64,000 nt of DNA from JAJRZL01 sp964557855 (GTDB taxonomy: Bacteria > Zixibacteria > MSB-5A5 > GN15 > FEB-12), in assembly GCA_964557855.1 (NCBI GenBank), contig CAZLBP010000004.1, forward strand, positions 95,499-159,498, read 5' to 3'. Every line of letters begins with the position of its first letter. Positions within the stretch are counted from its first letter, which is position 1. Below are positions 1 through 8,629 of the stretch, in pieces. A program made the translations under genes and the position numbers. The notes beneath the pieces are model-generated. The model ran no database searches, was not told the origin of the DNA, and worked only from the letters and a program-made list of their open reading frames with translations.

Positions 1-1345
1 CATTGTATTTGCTCGTGCGCACGGCAAAAGCGTCACTTCTGCCATGCGCCAGGATATTGACAAAACCGTAACCCTGAGATAATTTCTCGATCAATTCCGG
101 AGCAGTTTGATTGTCCGGAATCGGCGCGCCGCCGCTGGGACTTTCTAAGCCGTTTGTTGTGTCGATGACGCAGTGCCCCGGATAACCTTGCGCCAGCAGC
201 GCGTGTTGACCTTCCAGGCCGTAGTCGCGCATCTGGTCCGATGAGAAGAAGAAAACGCGGTTAAGATAATCCGCATTGTTATTGCCGGGCGCCGTTTCGT
301 AGGCTATCAGCTTGTCCGTGTACGCCGCGAACTGGTCGGGACGGTTGAAGGGCAGTCGCCCGACCAGCAGTTCCGGAGTGAAATCGGCCAGGTCGTCGAG
401 ATACTCGCCCCAGACCCCGTCGTCGTCTGCGTCCCACTCGCCCGTCAGGTCCGCGAAATACAGGTCGGCAATCTGGAGGTTCGATAGTTCCGGCTTCTCG
501 GCGGCGGTTGCGTGGAAGGCATAGCGGGTCGGCAGCACCGTTTCATCCCCGGCCAACAGAACGTAACGACCGCCCCGAGAATGGAATTGTTTCAAGTATT
601 CGCGCAGTTTCTCGGCATCGTCGCGACCCGAGTGAGCGGCTACTATATCCTCGATCGCGACGACATCAGCGGCATATCCGGTGGACGTTTTGTATCGGTC
701 CAGCGGGAGCAGCGATTCAGAAAGCTCGGCCGAGGTAATGATGACATAGTCTGCATCCGCTTGCGACGGAGCCAGGGTACCGGAACGGGTAGCATCCTCT
801 TGAAGACAAGTCTCCGCTTGATCAATCAGTTCGTCGGCCGAGACGACCCGATCAGCGACTCTTATAGTCACCAACTCGTTCAGGAGAAACGATCCAGAGG
901 AATCGACCGTAACCGGAAAAACGACAATCCTGGCTAATCTCCGCTCTGAGCACCTGATTTCACGGTCAACGTAGATGACACTGTGACCCAGTTTCGGGGC
1001 GGAGTCGGGATAGGTGACGGTAGGTACTGTAGCCCCGTCAAGTGCGGTCGGTACATCCGGCCGGGGACTCTGGAGTTTGACCTCAGTAAGTGGCGCCGAG
1101 CGGACTACCGACCATGATAGCGAGCTGATTTGTTCGCCCGGTCTTAAACAAATATAGTAGACTTCGGTCGGCAGACAGAGACCCTGTAACACTACAAGCG
1201 ACTGACAGTCCGAATAGGCAATCTCGGTAGTACCGATTTCGTAACGAACAAGGGCCGGATCGAATTCGAGCGTGCGCGTTTCCGCGGCGGAAGTATAGCC
1301 GATAAGGACCACTACGGGCAGTGCACAATAGAACAGGATTCGCAA
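1..1345 (-). CDS. Secreted C25 (gingipain-like) cysteine peptidase, N-terminal part
   Basis: I found this by translating the minus strand; it opens with TTG at 1345-1343 and stays open to the left edge (448 residues visible). The first 20 residues (LRILFYCALPVVVLIGYTSA) form a clear signal peptide. A propeptide-like beta-rich region follows, then the C25 catalytic domain: residues around 265-275 read RYVLLAGDETVLPTRY, followed by an Asp-rich segment (DADDDGVWGEY) and ELLVGRLPFN, all typical of gingipain-type peptidases. His434 in the NILAHG motif is the expected catalytic histidine; the catalytic cysteine must lie beyond the edge. A run of G (ggggg, on the minus strand) 6-10 bases upstream serves as ribosome site and decides the TTG start. 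C25 enzymes are exported Arg/Lys-type endopeptidases, often type IX secreted, but the C-terminal sorting domain cannot be seen here. Confidence 0.85.
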   Translation of the reverse strand, partial: MRILFYCALPVVVLIGYTSAAETRTLEFDPALVRYEIGTTEIAYSDCQSLVVLQGLCLPTEVYYICLRPGEQISSLSWSVVRSAPLTEVKLQSPRPDVPTALDGATVPTVTYPDSAPKLGHSVIYVDREIRCSERRLARIVVFPVTVDSSGSFLLNELVTIRVADRVVSADELIDQAETCLQEDATRSGTLAPSQADADYVIITSAELSESLLPLDRYKTSTGYAADVVAIEDIVAAHSGRDDAEKLREYLKQFHSRGGRYVLLAGDETVLPTRYAFHATAAEKPELSNLQIADLYFADLTGEWDADDDGVWGEYLDDLADFTPELLVGRLPFNRPDQFAAYTDKLIAYETAPGNNNADYLNRVFFFSSDQMRDYGLEGQHALLAQGYPGHCVIDTTNGLESPSGGAPIPDNQTAPELIEKLSQGYGFVNILAHGRSDAFAVRTSKYN

Positions 1346-1702
1346 TTCGTACCCCCTGTTTCAATATGAACATCAAGTGTTCTTGTGCATAAATCGGCCC
1401 GCGCCCTACGAAAAATGAGCAGAAAATAGATCAATCAGCAAGCTATTGAGTGGCATGAGCTTGGCTGCCCGTATTGAAGTGGCGGTGCGCCGCCGGATCT
1501 AAGGTTTCCAGTTTCCGTTGAAGAAACCACACCGGCAATAAGGGCGTTCGGACTATATCTATTGGAATGTCAACAAAAATCTTGTGTCTCCACATGACTA
1601 TGGGACAGTGGATTACGTCCGGACAAAGTTGTGTCAGCGAAAACACCTTGCATACTTGACAGTTAACTATATATATTTATTGAGCTTATCTCAAAAAATC
1701 TC
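1346..1702. other. Intergenic region between the C25 peptidase and the dcw operon
   Basis: About 360 bases between divergent genes. It should hold the minus-strand promoter of the peptidase. A 67-codon minus-strand open frame at 1443-1646 has no ribosome site or recognisable product and I do not call it a gene. The stretch becomes very AT-rich from about 1660, just before the mraZ promoter. Confidence 0.6.
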
Positions 1703-1732
1703 TTGACATTAATTATCCGGAAGTGGTATTTA
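1703..1732 (+). promoter_or_regulatory. Sigma-70-type promoter of the dcw operon
   Basis: A perfect -35 box TTGACA lies at 1703-1708 and a -10-like TATTTA at 1727-1732, with an 18-base spacer, directly before the MraZ boxes. Predicted transcription start is near 1739. Seen in sequence; activity is inferred. Confidence 0.7.
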
Positions 1733-1733
1733 G

Positions 1734-1758
1734 TGGGAAGTTATGGGTGAATGTGGGT
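1734..1758 (+). promoter_or_regulatory. MraZ operator: three TGGGN boxes in 10-bp register
   Basis: TGGGA (1734-1738), TGGGT (1744-1748) and TGGGT (1754-1758) are each separated by exactly five bases; a degenerate fourth (GGGTA) follows at 1764-1768. MraZ of E. coli is known to bind repeats of TGGGN spaced by 5 nt to repress its own operon. Here the boxes cover the predicted transcription start, which fits autorepression. Confidence 0.8.
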
Positions 1759-1773
1759 AGTAAGGGTAAACTG

Positions 1774-2247
1774 GTGAGTGGATTTTTCGGACAATACCAT
1801 ACCACACTTGATGAAAAAGGTCGATTTGCGCTTCCTTCGAAGCTCCGTAACGTCATGGGAGCCAATGGGAAGCCTCTGCTCAGCGGTTCTCCGGTTCTGA
1901 CCGCAGGTCTGGACGGCTGTCTGTGTCTGTATCCGGAGGACGAGTGGCAGAGAATGGAGGATCGGCTGTCCACCCTACCCTTTACTCGCAAGGATTTTCG
2001 CTATTTCAGTCGCCGCTTATACGAAGCGGCCGCCATGGTGGCACCTGATCGCAGCGGCAGGATACTCATTCCGTCTCATCTCATTCAGGCTGTGGGACTG
2101 GAAAAGGATCTGCTGGTGACGGGTGTGAACCGGTGGATTGAGATTTGGAACCCCCAGCGCCACAGCGATTACCTGGAGCAGTTTGGACGCAGCTATGAGG
2201 AAGTAGCCGAGCAACTGTTTTCCGGCCAGGATGACCAACAGGAGTAA
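1774..2247 (+). CDS. mraZ: Transcriptional regulator MraZ
   Basis: MraZ is the AbrB/SpoVT-fold, ring-forming DNA-binding repressor that opens most dcw clusters. The protein carries both family repeats: the first around LDEKGRFALPSKLR (residues 13-26), the second around RSGRILIPSHLIQ. I start at GTG 1774 (SGFFGQYHTTLD...), which matches the usual MraZ N-terminus; the frame is open back to 1723 but that part overlaps the operator and adds an atypical 17 residues. The ribosome site AAGGG before the GTG is weak. Its end overlaps the beginning of the longest possible rsmH frame. It is expected to bind the TGGGN boxes just upstream of, and close to, its own start codon. Confidence 0.9.
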   Translation: MSGFFGQYHTTLDEKGRFALPSKLRNVMGANGKPLLSGSPVLTAGLDGCLCLYPEDEWQRMEDRLSTLPFTRKDFRYFSRRLYEAAAMVAPDRSGRILIPSHLIQAVGLEKDLLVTGVNRWIEIWNPQRHSDYLEQFGRSYEEVAEQLFSGQDDQQE

Positions 2248-2251
2248 AGGA

Positions 2252-3178
2252 ATGCATCTGCCGGTCCTGGCCGGTGAGGTGGCCGCTTTAATGGTCAGGG
2301 ATCCGGAGGGCGCCTTTCTCGATCTGACAGTTGGAGCCGGTGGTCATCTCCGGGCGCTGTCCCGGCTGGCCGAGCCATCGGCCCGGTTGTATGGCATAGA
2401 CCAGGATCCCCAGGCGGTTGAACTGGCCGGGCGGGTTCTGGGGGATTGCCCCCAGAGAGGGGAGATCGCCCACGGTTGGTTCGACAATGTAGTCGAGATA
2501 ACGCAGACATTTGAGGACACGGAGTTTAACGGAATCCTGATCGACATGGGAATGTCATCGATGCAACTGGACGCAGTGACACGCGGCTTCTCTTTTCAAA
2601 GCGCCAGCCCCCTGGACATGCGTTTTGACCCCGGTGGCACGGATCAGACCGCGGCGGAAATTATAAACACGCTGCCGGAGCGCAGCCTGGTGGATATCAT
2701 TCGCAAATACAGCGAGGAAAGGCTGGCGCCGAAAATCGCCAGAGCCATTGTGAAGAGGCGAGAGCAAGAGGAGATCCGGACGACTTCGCAACTCATGGCT
2801 GTTCTGAGTTCAATCGTCAAGGGACCACATCAGCAAAAGACGTTCGCGCGGGTGTTCATGGCGTTGCGGATAGCCGTCAACTCGGAATTGGAGAGGTTGT
2901 CACGCGCGCTGCCCCAAGCCTTGCAGTTGCTTCGCCCGGGAGGGAGGTTGGCGGTAATCTCGTACCATTCGCTGGAAGACCGCATCGTGAAACGTTTCTT
3001 CCAGCAGGAAGCCAAAGGCTGTATCTGCCCTTCCGACGTACCCGTTTGCGTGTGCGGGAGAGAGCCCGGGATGCAGATCATCACGAAGAAGCCGGTAACC
3101 CCCAGCGCGAAGGAAGTAGAAACGAATCCGCGGGCTCGCTCAGCGAAACTGAGAGTCGCGGAGAGACTAACAGCATGA
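2252..3178 (+). CDS. rsmH: 16S rRNA (cytosine-1402-N4)-methyltransferase RsmH
   Basis: RsmH (MraW) methylates C1402 of 16S rRNA using SAM. The SAM site is visible as DLTVGAGGHLRAL (residues 24-36) with the acidic GIDQDP loop after it; further family motifs are ILIDMGMSS and the C-terminal AVISYHSLEDRIVKRFF. Length of 308 residues is normal. The frame is open from 2231, but ATG 2252 has an ideal ribosome site (GGAG at 2241-2244) and gives the usual MH-PVL start, so I prefer it. Its stop overlaps the ftsL start (ATGA). Confidence 0.93.
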   Translation: MHLPVLAGEVAALMVRDPEGAFLDLTVGAGGHLRALSRLAEPSARLYGIDQDPQAVELAGRVLGDCPQRGEIAHGWFDNVVEITQTFEDTEFNGILIDMGMSSMQLDAVTRGFSFQSASPLDMRFDPGGTDQTAAEIINTLPERSLVDIIRKYSEERLAPKIARAIVKRREQEEIRTTSQLMAVLSSIVKGPHQQKTFARVFMALRIAVNSELERLSRALPQALQLLRPGGRLAVISYHSLEDRIVKRFFQQEAKGCICPSDVPVCVCGREPGMQIITKKPVTPSAKEVETNPRARSAKLRVAERLTA

Positions 3179-3666
3179 GAGATGCCATAAGGAAATTCAG
3201 TGAGTCGGCGGAATTGCGCGCCTCCTTGCTCAATCGGATCCGCACCCATCGGTACTTCCAGTGGTCGCTGCTGGGATTGGTGATTCTGATCGTAGCCAGT
3301 ATTCACATCTGGCAGCGTGTGACCATCCTTGATCTGGTCCACGAAGTGTCACTGCTGCGGCAAGAGCATGCACAACTGGTCGATGATTCCAAGAAGATGA
3401 CCTCGGAGATCACGCTGCTTTCATCCGCTTCACGCATTCGCCGGTATGCGGAAGATACGCTCGGGCTGGTGACGGTTGCTCCGGAGAACATGTACACGCT
3501 GGTGCGGACGGAATACGAGCCGGAGGAAGCGGACGATGTTTCTCGTTTGCTGACGGCGCTGCGACGAGCGACTACTTACATGCCGGCGGTGTCTATAACG
3601 CAAGCTTCGGCTTCAACGCTGCCTCAGATCCTGGCTGACTCGCTCACCAGGATGGAGGGTGAATGA
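3175..3666 (+). CDS. ftsL: FtsL-like cell division protein
   Basis: A 163-residue bitopic membrane protein: a basic cytoplasmic tail, one membrane segment at about 29-46, then a heptad-like coiled coil (residues about 50-90) and an acidic tail. Sequence similarity is low, as always in FtsL, so the call rests on topology, coiled coil and position between rsmH and ftsI. FtsL forms the FtsQLB complex that activates septal peptidoglycan synthesis. Start ATG 3175 overlaps the rsmH stop by ATGA; the stop overlaps ftsI the same way, so the three are translationally coupled. The C-terminal extension after the coiled coil (about 70 residues) is longer than in E. coli FtsL. Confidence 0.8.
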   Translation: MRDAIRKFSESAELRASLLNRIRTHRYFQWSLLGLVILIVASIHIWQRVTILDLVHEVSLLRQEHAQLVDDSKKMTSEITLLSSASRIRRYAEDTLGLVTVAPENMYTLVRTEYEPEEADDVSRLLTALRRATTYMPAVSITQASASTLPQILADSLTRMEGE

Positions 3667-5747
3667 AACGCACCAGACATGAACGGCTCCGACTGGGCTG
3701 GTTATACGTCGCAGTCTGTCTGGTATTCGCCGTTATAGGCGCCCGCCTGGTGCAGCTTCAGGTCGTCAAGCACGCACAGTATGGTGATATCGTGAATCAG
3801 CAGTCCAGCGGCAGAGTCGCCATACCTGCGGAACGGGGTCTTATTTTCGACCGGAACGGCGTCAATGTTGCCAACAACGTGACTCGGGCGTCGTTGTATG
3901 CACACCCGCTGAGCCCGGATGAACTGGCACAGGTTTCTCGATATATCGGGGGCTTGTTCAACATGTCGTCAAGCGAGGTGAGTCGCGAATATGGCTTGAA
4001 GGTTGGCAAGTTTCGCTGGATTGAGCGCCATATATCAGACGTTTTGGCCGCCAGGATCAGGAGCGATCGGACCGTGCCGACAGGATTGTTTCTGCGACAG
4101 GAGACCAGACGGGAATATCCGCAAGGACTGGTCGGGAAGCAGATTCTCGGATTCACGAATATCGATAACCGAGGCCAGGCCGGCCTGGAACTGGCCTACG
4201 ATTCGTTGTTGGCAGGCAAAAAAGGCTGGGCCGACATTCGCCGGGACGGACTCCGAAACCTGTATCGTGTCAATGAACAATCTCTCGTTAAGCCGTTGCC
4301 GGGCAAATCACTGATTCTCACCGTCGACTGGCGGTTGCAGGAAATCCTTGAAGAGGAGCTCCGGCACGGAGTGGACTCGTTTCAGGCGACCCAGGCCATG
4401 GGGGCGTTCGTGGACTGTCGCACAGGCGAGGTTTTGGCGATCGCTCATTTCGATCCGGATGAAAAGCACGCGCACAGACCCGACAAACTTCGACCGGTAA
4501 CCGACCTGTTCGAGCCCGGTTCGATCTTCAAAGCCATAACTGCGGCGGGGCTCTTAGACGCCGGACAGGTAGATTTTGCCGAAACCACGTATTGTGAAAA
4601 CGGACAGTGGCGGGTCGGCCGTCGTACGCTGCATGATGACAAGGAACTGGGCTGGCTAACGTTCCGGGAGATAATAGAGCTCTCGAGCAATATTGGTATC
4701 GCCAAGTACGCCCTCAATCTGGGCGGTGATAATCTGTATGAAACAGCCCGGCAGTTTGGTTTCGGTGAGAAGACGAATGTCGGAATCGGCGGGGAAGCGG
4801 GAGGCAGTGTTTACCTTCCCCAGCGCTGGTCCGACTACACCGTGGCGGCGCTTTCATTTGGTCATTCGATTTCCGTCACTTGTTTGCAGATGACAATGGC
4901 CATGGCGGCGATCGCCAACGGAGGTGAGCTGCTGCGACCCCAGTTGGTCCTGTGCGCGGCAGATGAAAAAGGACGAGTGACCCGTCTCTGGGGCAGAGAA
5001 GTCGTACGACGGGTCATGGAGGAAGAGTCCGTAGACAGTCTTCAGGCGTTCTTACGGGGCGTCGTTGAGCGCGGCACCGCCAAGAAGGCGGAGTTGCCGG
5101 CCGTGCCGCTGGCGGGCAAAACCGGAACCGCGGAATTGACCCGGGCGGACGGACGCGGCTACCACAAAAACAAATTCGTCGCCAGCTTCGCAGGATTCTT
5201 TCCGTATGAAGAACCGGCCGTGGCCGGGATTATCGCCCTGTGGGAACCGGAGCCGATCCATTACGGGGGGCACACGGCAGGACCGATTTTTCGCAATATC
5301 GTGGAGCGGTACATGGTGACCAACCCGGACTTCCTGGCCGTGGACAACAGAACACTGACGGATCAGAAACAACCTTCCAAACACACGGTTCAGGTACCGG
5401 ACTTGACAGGGCGTGGCATCACACAGGCGCGGGCTTTGGCCGACGAAAGAGGAATTACACTCCGGGGAAATGCCGACAGCGGTATTGTCGTCTGGCAATA
5501 TCCGGCTGCCGACAGAATTGTCTTCCATGGGAATGAAGTACTGGTCGCGGTAGTTTCGGAAGCGGAACAGCCTCCGGCTATGATTGATCTGCACGGTCTC
5601 TCGGTACGGCAGGCATCGGCATTTCTGGCGTTTGTGGGTATAAACGGTAGAGTCAAGGGTCATGGTCGGGTTGTCGACCAATCGATCCCTCCCGGGGAAG
5701 TAATCAACAAAAACGAGGTGTGCTGGTTGCGCTGTCAACCCATATAG
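3663..5747 (+). CDS. ftsI: Septal penicillin-binding protein FtsI/SpoVD type with PASTA domains
   Basis: Class B PBP that cross-links septal peptidoglycan together with FtsW. Seen: an N-terminal membrane anchor (about 12-32), a dimerisation domain, then the transpeptidase with catalytic SIFK (Ser287-Lys290), SSN (341-343) and KTGT (486-489). Two PASTA-like repeats follow (about 575-632 and 640-692; QVPDLTGRGITQA and MIDLHGLSVRQA begin them). Length 694. PASTA tails are common in Gram-positive SpoVD/PBP2x and in the FCB group, absent in E. coli FtsI; they may bind peptidoglycan. Overlaps ftsL by ATGA; murE follows after 9-27 bases depending on start. Confidence 0.95.
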   Translation: MKRTRHERLRLGWLYVAVCLVFAVIGARLVQLQVVKHAQYGDIVNQQSSGRVAIPAERGLIFDRNGVNVANNVTRASLYAHPLSPDELAQVSRYIGGLFNMSSSEVSREYGLKVGKFRWIERHISDVLAARIRSDRTVPTGLFLRQETRREYPQGLVGKQILGFTNIDNRGQAGLELAYDSLLAGKKGWADIRRDGLRNLYRVNEQSLVKPLPGKSLILTVDWRLQEILEEELRHGVDSFQATQAMGAFVDCRTGEVLAIAHFDPDEKHAHRPDKLRPVTDLFEPGSIFKAITAAGLLDAGQVDFAETTYCENGQWRVGRRTLHDDKELGWLTFREIIELSSNIGIAKYALNLGGDNLYETARQFGFGEKTNVGIGGEAGGSVYLPQRWSDYTVAALSFGHSISVTCLQMTMAMAAIANGGELLRPQLVLCAADEKGRVTRLWGREVVRRVMEEESVDSLQAFLRGVVERGTAKKAELPAVPLAGKTGTAELTRADGRGYHKNKFVASFAGFFPYEEPAVAGIIALWEPEPIHYGGHTAGPIFRNIVERYMVTNPDFLAVDNRTLTDQKQPSKHTVQVPDLTGRGITQARALADERGITLRGNADSGIVVWQYPAADRIVFHGNEVLVAVVSEAEQPPAMIDLHGLSVRQASAFLAFVGINGRVKGHGRVVDQSIPPGEVINKNEVCWLRCQPI

Positions 5748-5756
5748 GAGGATGCC

Positions 5757-7241
5757 ATAAAGCTCTCGGACCTGATGAAGGGAATCACGGATGCCAAGAT
5801 CAGCGGTGAAGCTGGTGTTGAGATCGAACACCTGGAGTACGACTCGCGTCTTGTGCGGGAGAACAGTCTGTTCTTCGCCGTGACCGGCTTCAAGCGCGAC
5901 GGGTACGAGTTCGTCGAAGACGCCCGCGCCCGCGGAGCGGTAGCCGTCATGGGTGAACGTGAGGCCCACCCGGGCGTGCCCGTTCACGTGCAGGTCCCTG
6001 ACGTGCGTGCGGCCATGGCTGACGTAGCGGCCGCGTTTTACGGTTATCCCGGCAAGAACCTCAACATCTGCGGCGTCACCGGCACCAACGGTAAAACCAC
6101 CACCTGTCACCTGATACGGACCATACTCGACGGCGATTACCGTAAGACTGGGATAATCTGTTCCGCTATCTACGATACCGGCGCCGAACAATTCCCGGCG
6201 GAGCGCACCACGCCGGAATCGTTGGATCTGCAGAGGCTTTTATACCTGATGATCGCCAACGCCTGTACGGACGCGGTCATCGAGGTTTCCTCTCACGCCC
6301 TGATTTTGAAACGAGTCGAACATATAGACTTTACGGTTGTCGTTTATACCAATCTGACCCGCGATCACCTCGATTTCCACGAGTCGATGGATGATTATCT
6401 TCGGGCCAAAGCCCTGTTGCTGGACAAGCTCTCCGGAGCGCGTGTGTGCGCCGTTATTAATATCGACGTTCCGGAGTTTCGTCCTTTGTTCGGAGGATTA
6501 ACCAGCGATACGATTAGTTATTCGCTCCAGGACAGTTCGGCCGACGTGTACTGCGCCAGTTACAAACTGGAACCACATCAGACGGCCTTCGATGTCGTGA
6601 CGCCTCAGGGAGCGCGCACGGTGGTATTCGGGCTGCCGGGTAAGTTTAACCTGTTGAACGGGATAGCGGCCACGGCCGGCGGGCTGGCCGGCGGGGTGGA
6701 GCTTGATGCCGTGGTACACGGTCTGGAAGCGGCTCAGCCCGTTCCCGGGCGTTTCGTGCCGATCTCGGCAGGGCAGCCGTTTGCGCTCATCGTGGACTAC
6801 GCCCACACCCCCGATGCGCTGGAACGTCTGTGTGAGTCCGCACGGGACTTTTGCCGTGGCCGAGTCCTGCTTCTATTCGGTTGCGGCGGGGATCGTGATC
6901 GCGGCAAACGTGCGCTTATGGGAACTGCGGCCACGACTCATGCCGATCGGGCCGTGGTGACATCGGACAATCCCCGAAGTGAGGATCCGCAGGCGATAAT
7001 CGAAGAAATTAAACCTGGACTAAGTCGTGATAATTACGAGATAGAGCCCGATCGAGAAGCCGCCATCGCCCTGATCTTGAATCAAGCCCGTGAGGGTGAT
7101 GTCGTACTTCTGGCCGGCAAAGGTGCGGAAAACTACCAGGAGATCAAAGGTGAACGGCACCCGTTTGATGACGCTCGGGTCGCTCGGCAAGTTTTGGCCG
7201 ACCTGGGCTACAAACCGGAAAACACGGTTGAGGAGCATTGA
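5757..7241 (+). CDS. murE: UDP-MurNAc-tripeptide synthetase MurE (mesoDAP-adding type)
   Basis: Mur ligase adding the third residue of the stem peptide in the cytoplasm. ATP-binding GTNGKTTT lies at residues 103-110 counted from ATG 5775, and the DNPR motif (398-401, followed by SEDP) is the signature for meso-diaminopimelate. Start is open: the first ATG is 5775, but a perfect AGGAGG at 5746-5751 sits five bases before an in-frame ATA at 5757, and the six codons from it (I/M-K-L-S-D-L) restore the usual MurE beginning (M-K-L-x-x-L). I therefore annotate from 5757 and flag the rare start codon. The stop overlaps the TTG start of murF. Confidence 0.9.
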   Translation: MKLSDLMKGITDAKISGEAGVEIEHLEYDSRLVRENSLFFAVTGFKRDGYEFVEDARARGAVAVMGEREAHPGVPVHVQVPDVRAAMADVAAAFYGYPGKNLNICGVTGTNGKTTTCHLIRTILDGDYRKTGIICSAIYDTGAEQFPAERTTPESLDLQRLLYLMIANACTDAVIEVSSHALILKRVEHIDFTVVVYTNLTRDHLDFHESMDDYLRAKALLLDKLSGARVCAVINIDVPEFRPLFGGLTSDTISYSLQDSSADVYCASYKLEPHQTAFDVVTPQGARTVVFGLPGKFNLLNGIAATAGGLAGGVELDAVVHGLEAAQPVPGRFVPISAGQPFALIVDYAHTPDALERLCESARDFCRGRVLLLFGCGGDRDRGKRALMGTAATTHADRAVVTSDNPRSEDPQAIIEEIKPGLSRDNYEIEPDREAAIALILNQAREGDVVLLAGKGAENYQEIKGERHPFDDARVARQVLADLGYKPENTVEEH

Positions 7242-8629
7242 TCACTTTGCAGTTCGATAAAGCAGCCGCAATTGTCAACGGCACGTTGTACAACAGTGAA
7301 GCGGCGGGACGTGTTTTCCGCGGCGTCTCCATAGACAGCCGTACCGTGCAGCCGGGAGAGATGTTCATCGCCATCCGCGGGGAGCGCAATGACGGTCATG
7401 ACTTCATCACCGGTGCGCTTGACCGGGGTGCAGCCGGCGTGATGGTCGAATTCGCCTACCCTCGATTGGAGCATCTTCCAGGACACACGCCGGTCATTGC
7501 GGTGCCTCACAGCCACGAAGCCATGATGAAACTGGCCGCCGCCTATCGTCAGACCATTCCGGTTCGAATCATCGGTATCACCGGCTCCAACGGCAAAACG
7601 ACGACCAAGGAACTGGCCTATCGATTGATTCTTGCACTGGAAGAGAAGACGTACCGGTCACCCGGCAACTTGAACAATCTCTACGGCGCTCCGCTGGCGC
7701 TGCTGCGCATGCCCCGGGACACCCGATTCGCCGTGATGGAACTCGGTATATCAACTCGGACGGAGATGCCGCGTCTGGCCGAACTGGTGAAGCCCGATGT
7801 TATCGTTCTTACCAATGTGGGCGCTACGCATTTGGAATTCCTGGGCTCGGTGGAGGCAGTGGCGCGGGCCAAACTGCAGCTGGTGGAGTTGGCCGCCGAG
7901 GATGTGCCGGTGATCGTTAATGCGGACGATGCTGTCCTGATGAGGGAAACGAGGAAAGTGCGCAGTCGATTCACGACTTTCGGAATCGAACAGGCAGCCG
8001 ATTTTAAACCCGAATCCATAGTGCAGGATGAATCCGGCGGCAGTAAGGTAGTCATCGAGAACAACAGTTTCTATTTGCCGCTTCTGGGCAGACACCAGAT
8101 ATCCAATCTGCTGGCCGCATATGCAGCCGCCAGGGCATTAGGGTGCAACTTGGATGACGTGGAAACAGCGGCTTTGGAGTTGAACACTGCGCCGTGGCGC
8201 GGCCAAAGCCTGCAGCGCGAAGGTATTCACTTCATTGCCGACTGCTACAATGCCAATCCGGAATCCATGAAAGCCGGGGTGACGGCGTTCCTAAATCTGC
8301 CGGTGACGGGACGACGCTGGTTGATATTGGGAGATATGCTGGAACTGGGTCCGGATGCCGTGAAATATCACACGGAGATCGGCCGCGCAATAGCAAGGTA
8401 TGAATTCGACAAGCTGGTAACGGTCGGACGTCTGGCAGAACATATTGGACGAGGAGCCCGAGCGGCCGGCATACCCGATAACAAGCTGCTGCATTACGGA
8501 AACGCCGGACAGTGTGTCGCCGGATCGAAAGACATGCTTGCCTCCGGAGACCACGTGTATCTCAAGGCGTCGAGAGGGATAGAGTTGGAGAAGATGCTCG
8601 AGGCCTATCGAAGCGGAGAGGATGCCTGA
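7238..8629 (+). CDS. murF: UDP-MurNAc-tripeptide D-Ala-D-Ala ligase MurF
   Basis: Adds D-Ala-D-Ala to complete the UDP-MurNAc-pentapeptide. Typical Mur ligase of 463 residues with GSNGKTTT at 116-123 and the NNLYGAPLALL and DCYNANPESMKAG motifs characteristic of MurF. The start is TTG 7238, overlapping the murE stop; AGGAG at 7231-7235 is very close (2 bases), so the next in-frame TTG at 7247 is possible. No ddl gene for making D-Ala-D-Ala is in the cluster. Confidence 0.94.
   Translation: MITLQFDKAAAIVNGTLYNSEAAGRVFRGVSIDSRTVQPGEMFIAIRGERNDGHDFITGALDRGAAGVMVEFAYPRLEHLPGHTPVIAVPHSHEAMMKLAAAYRQTIPVRIIGITGSNGKTTTKELAYRLILALEEKTYRSPGNLNNLYGAPLALLRMPRDTRFAVMELGISTRTEMPRLAELVKPDVIVLTNVGATHLEFLGSVEAVARAKLQLVELAAEDVPVIVNADDAVLMRETRKVRSRFTTFGIEQAADFKPESIVQDESGGSKVVIENNSFYLPLLGRHQISNLLAAYAAARALGCNLDDVETAALELNTAPWRGQSLQREGIHFIADCYNANPESMKAGVTAFLNLPVTGRRWLILGDMLELGPDAVKYHTEIGRAIARYEFDKLVTVGRLAEHIGRGARAAGIPDNKLLHYGNAGQCVAGSKDMLASGDHVYLKASRGIELEKMLEAYRSGEDA

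Noticed and set aside
1083..1376. 97-codon minus-strand frame at the start of the C25 peptidase
   Set aside because: It is another frame over the peptidase N-terminus; the correct frame starts at TTG 1345 with a signal peptide.
1443..1646. 67-codon open frame on the minus strand between the peptidase and mraZ
   Set aside because: No ribosome site, no recognisable domain, and the region fits a divergent promoter region.
5052..6191. 379-codon minus-strand frame across ftsI and murE
   Set aside because: Long only because of GC-rich codon bias opposite two strongly supported genes; no domain.
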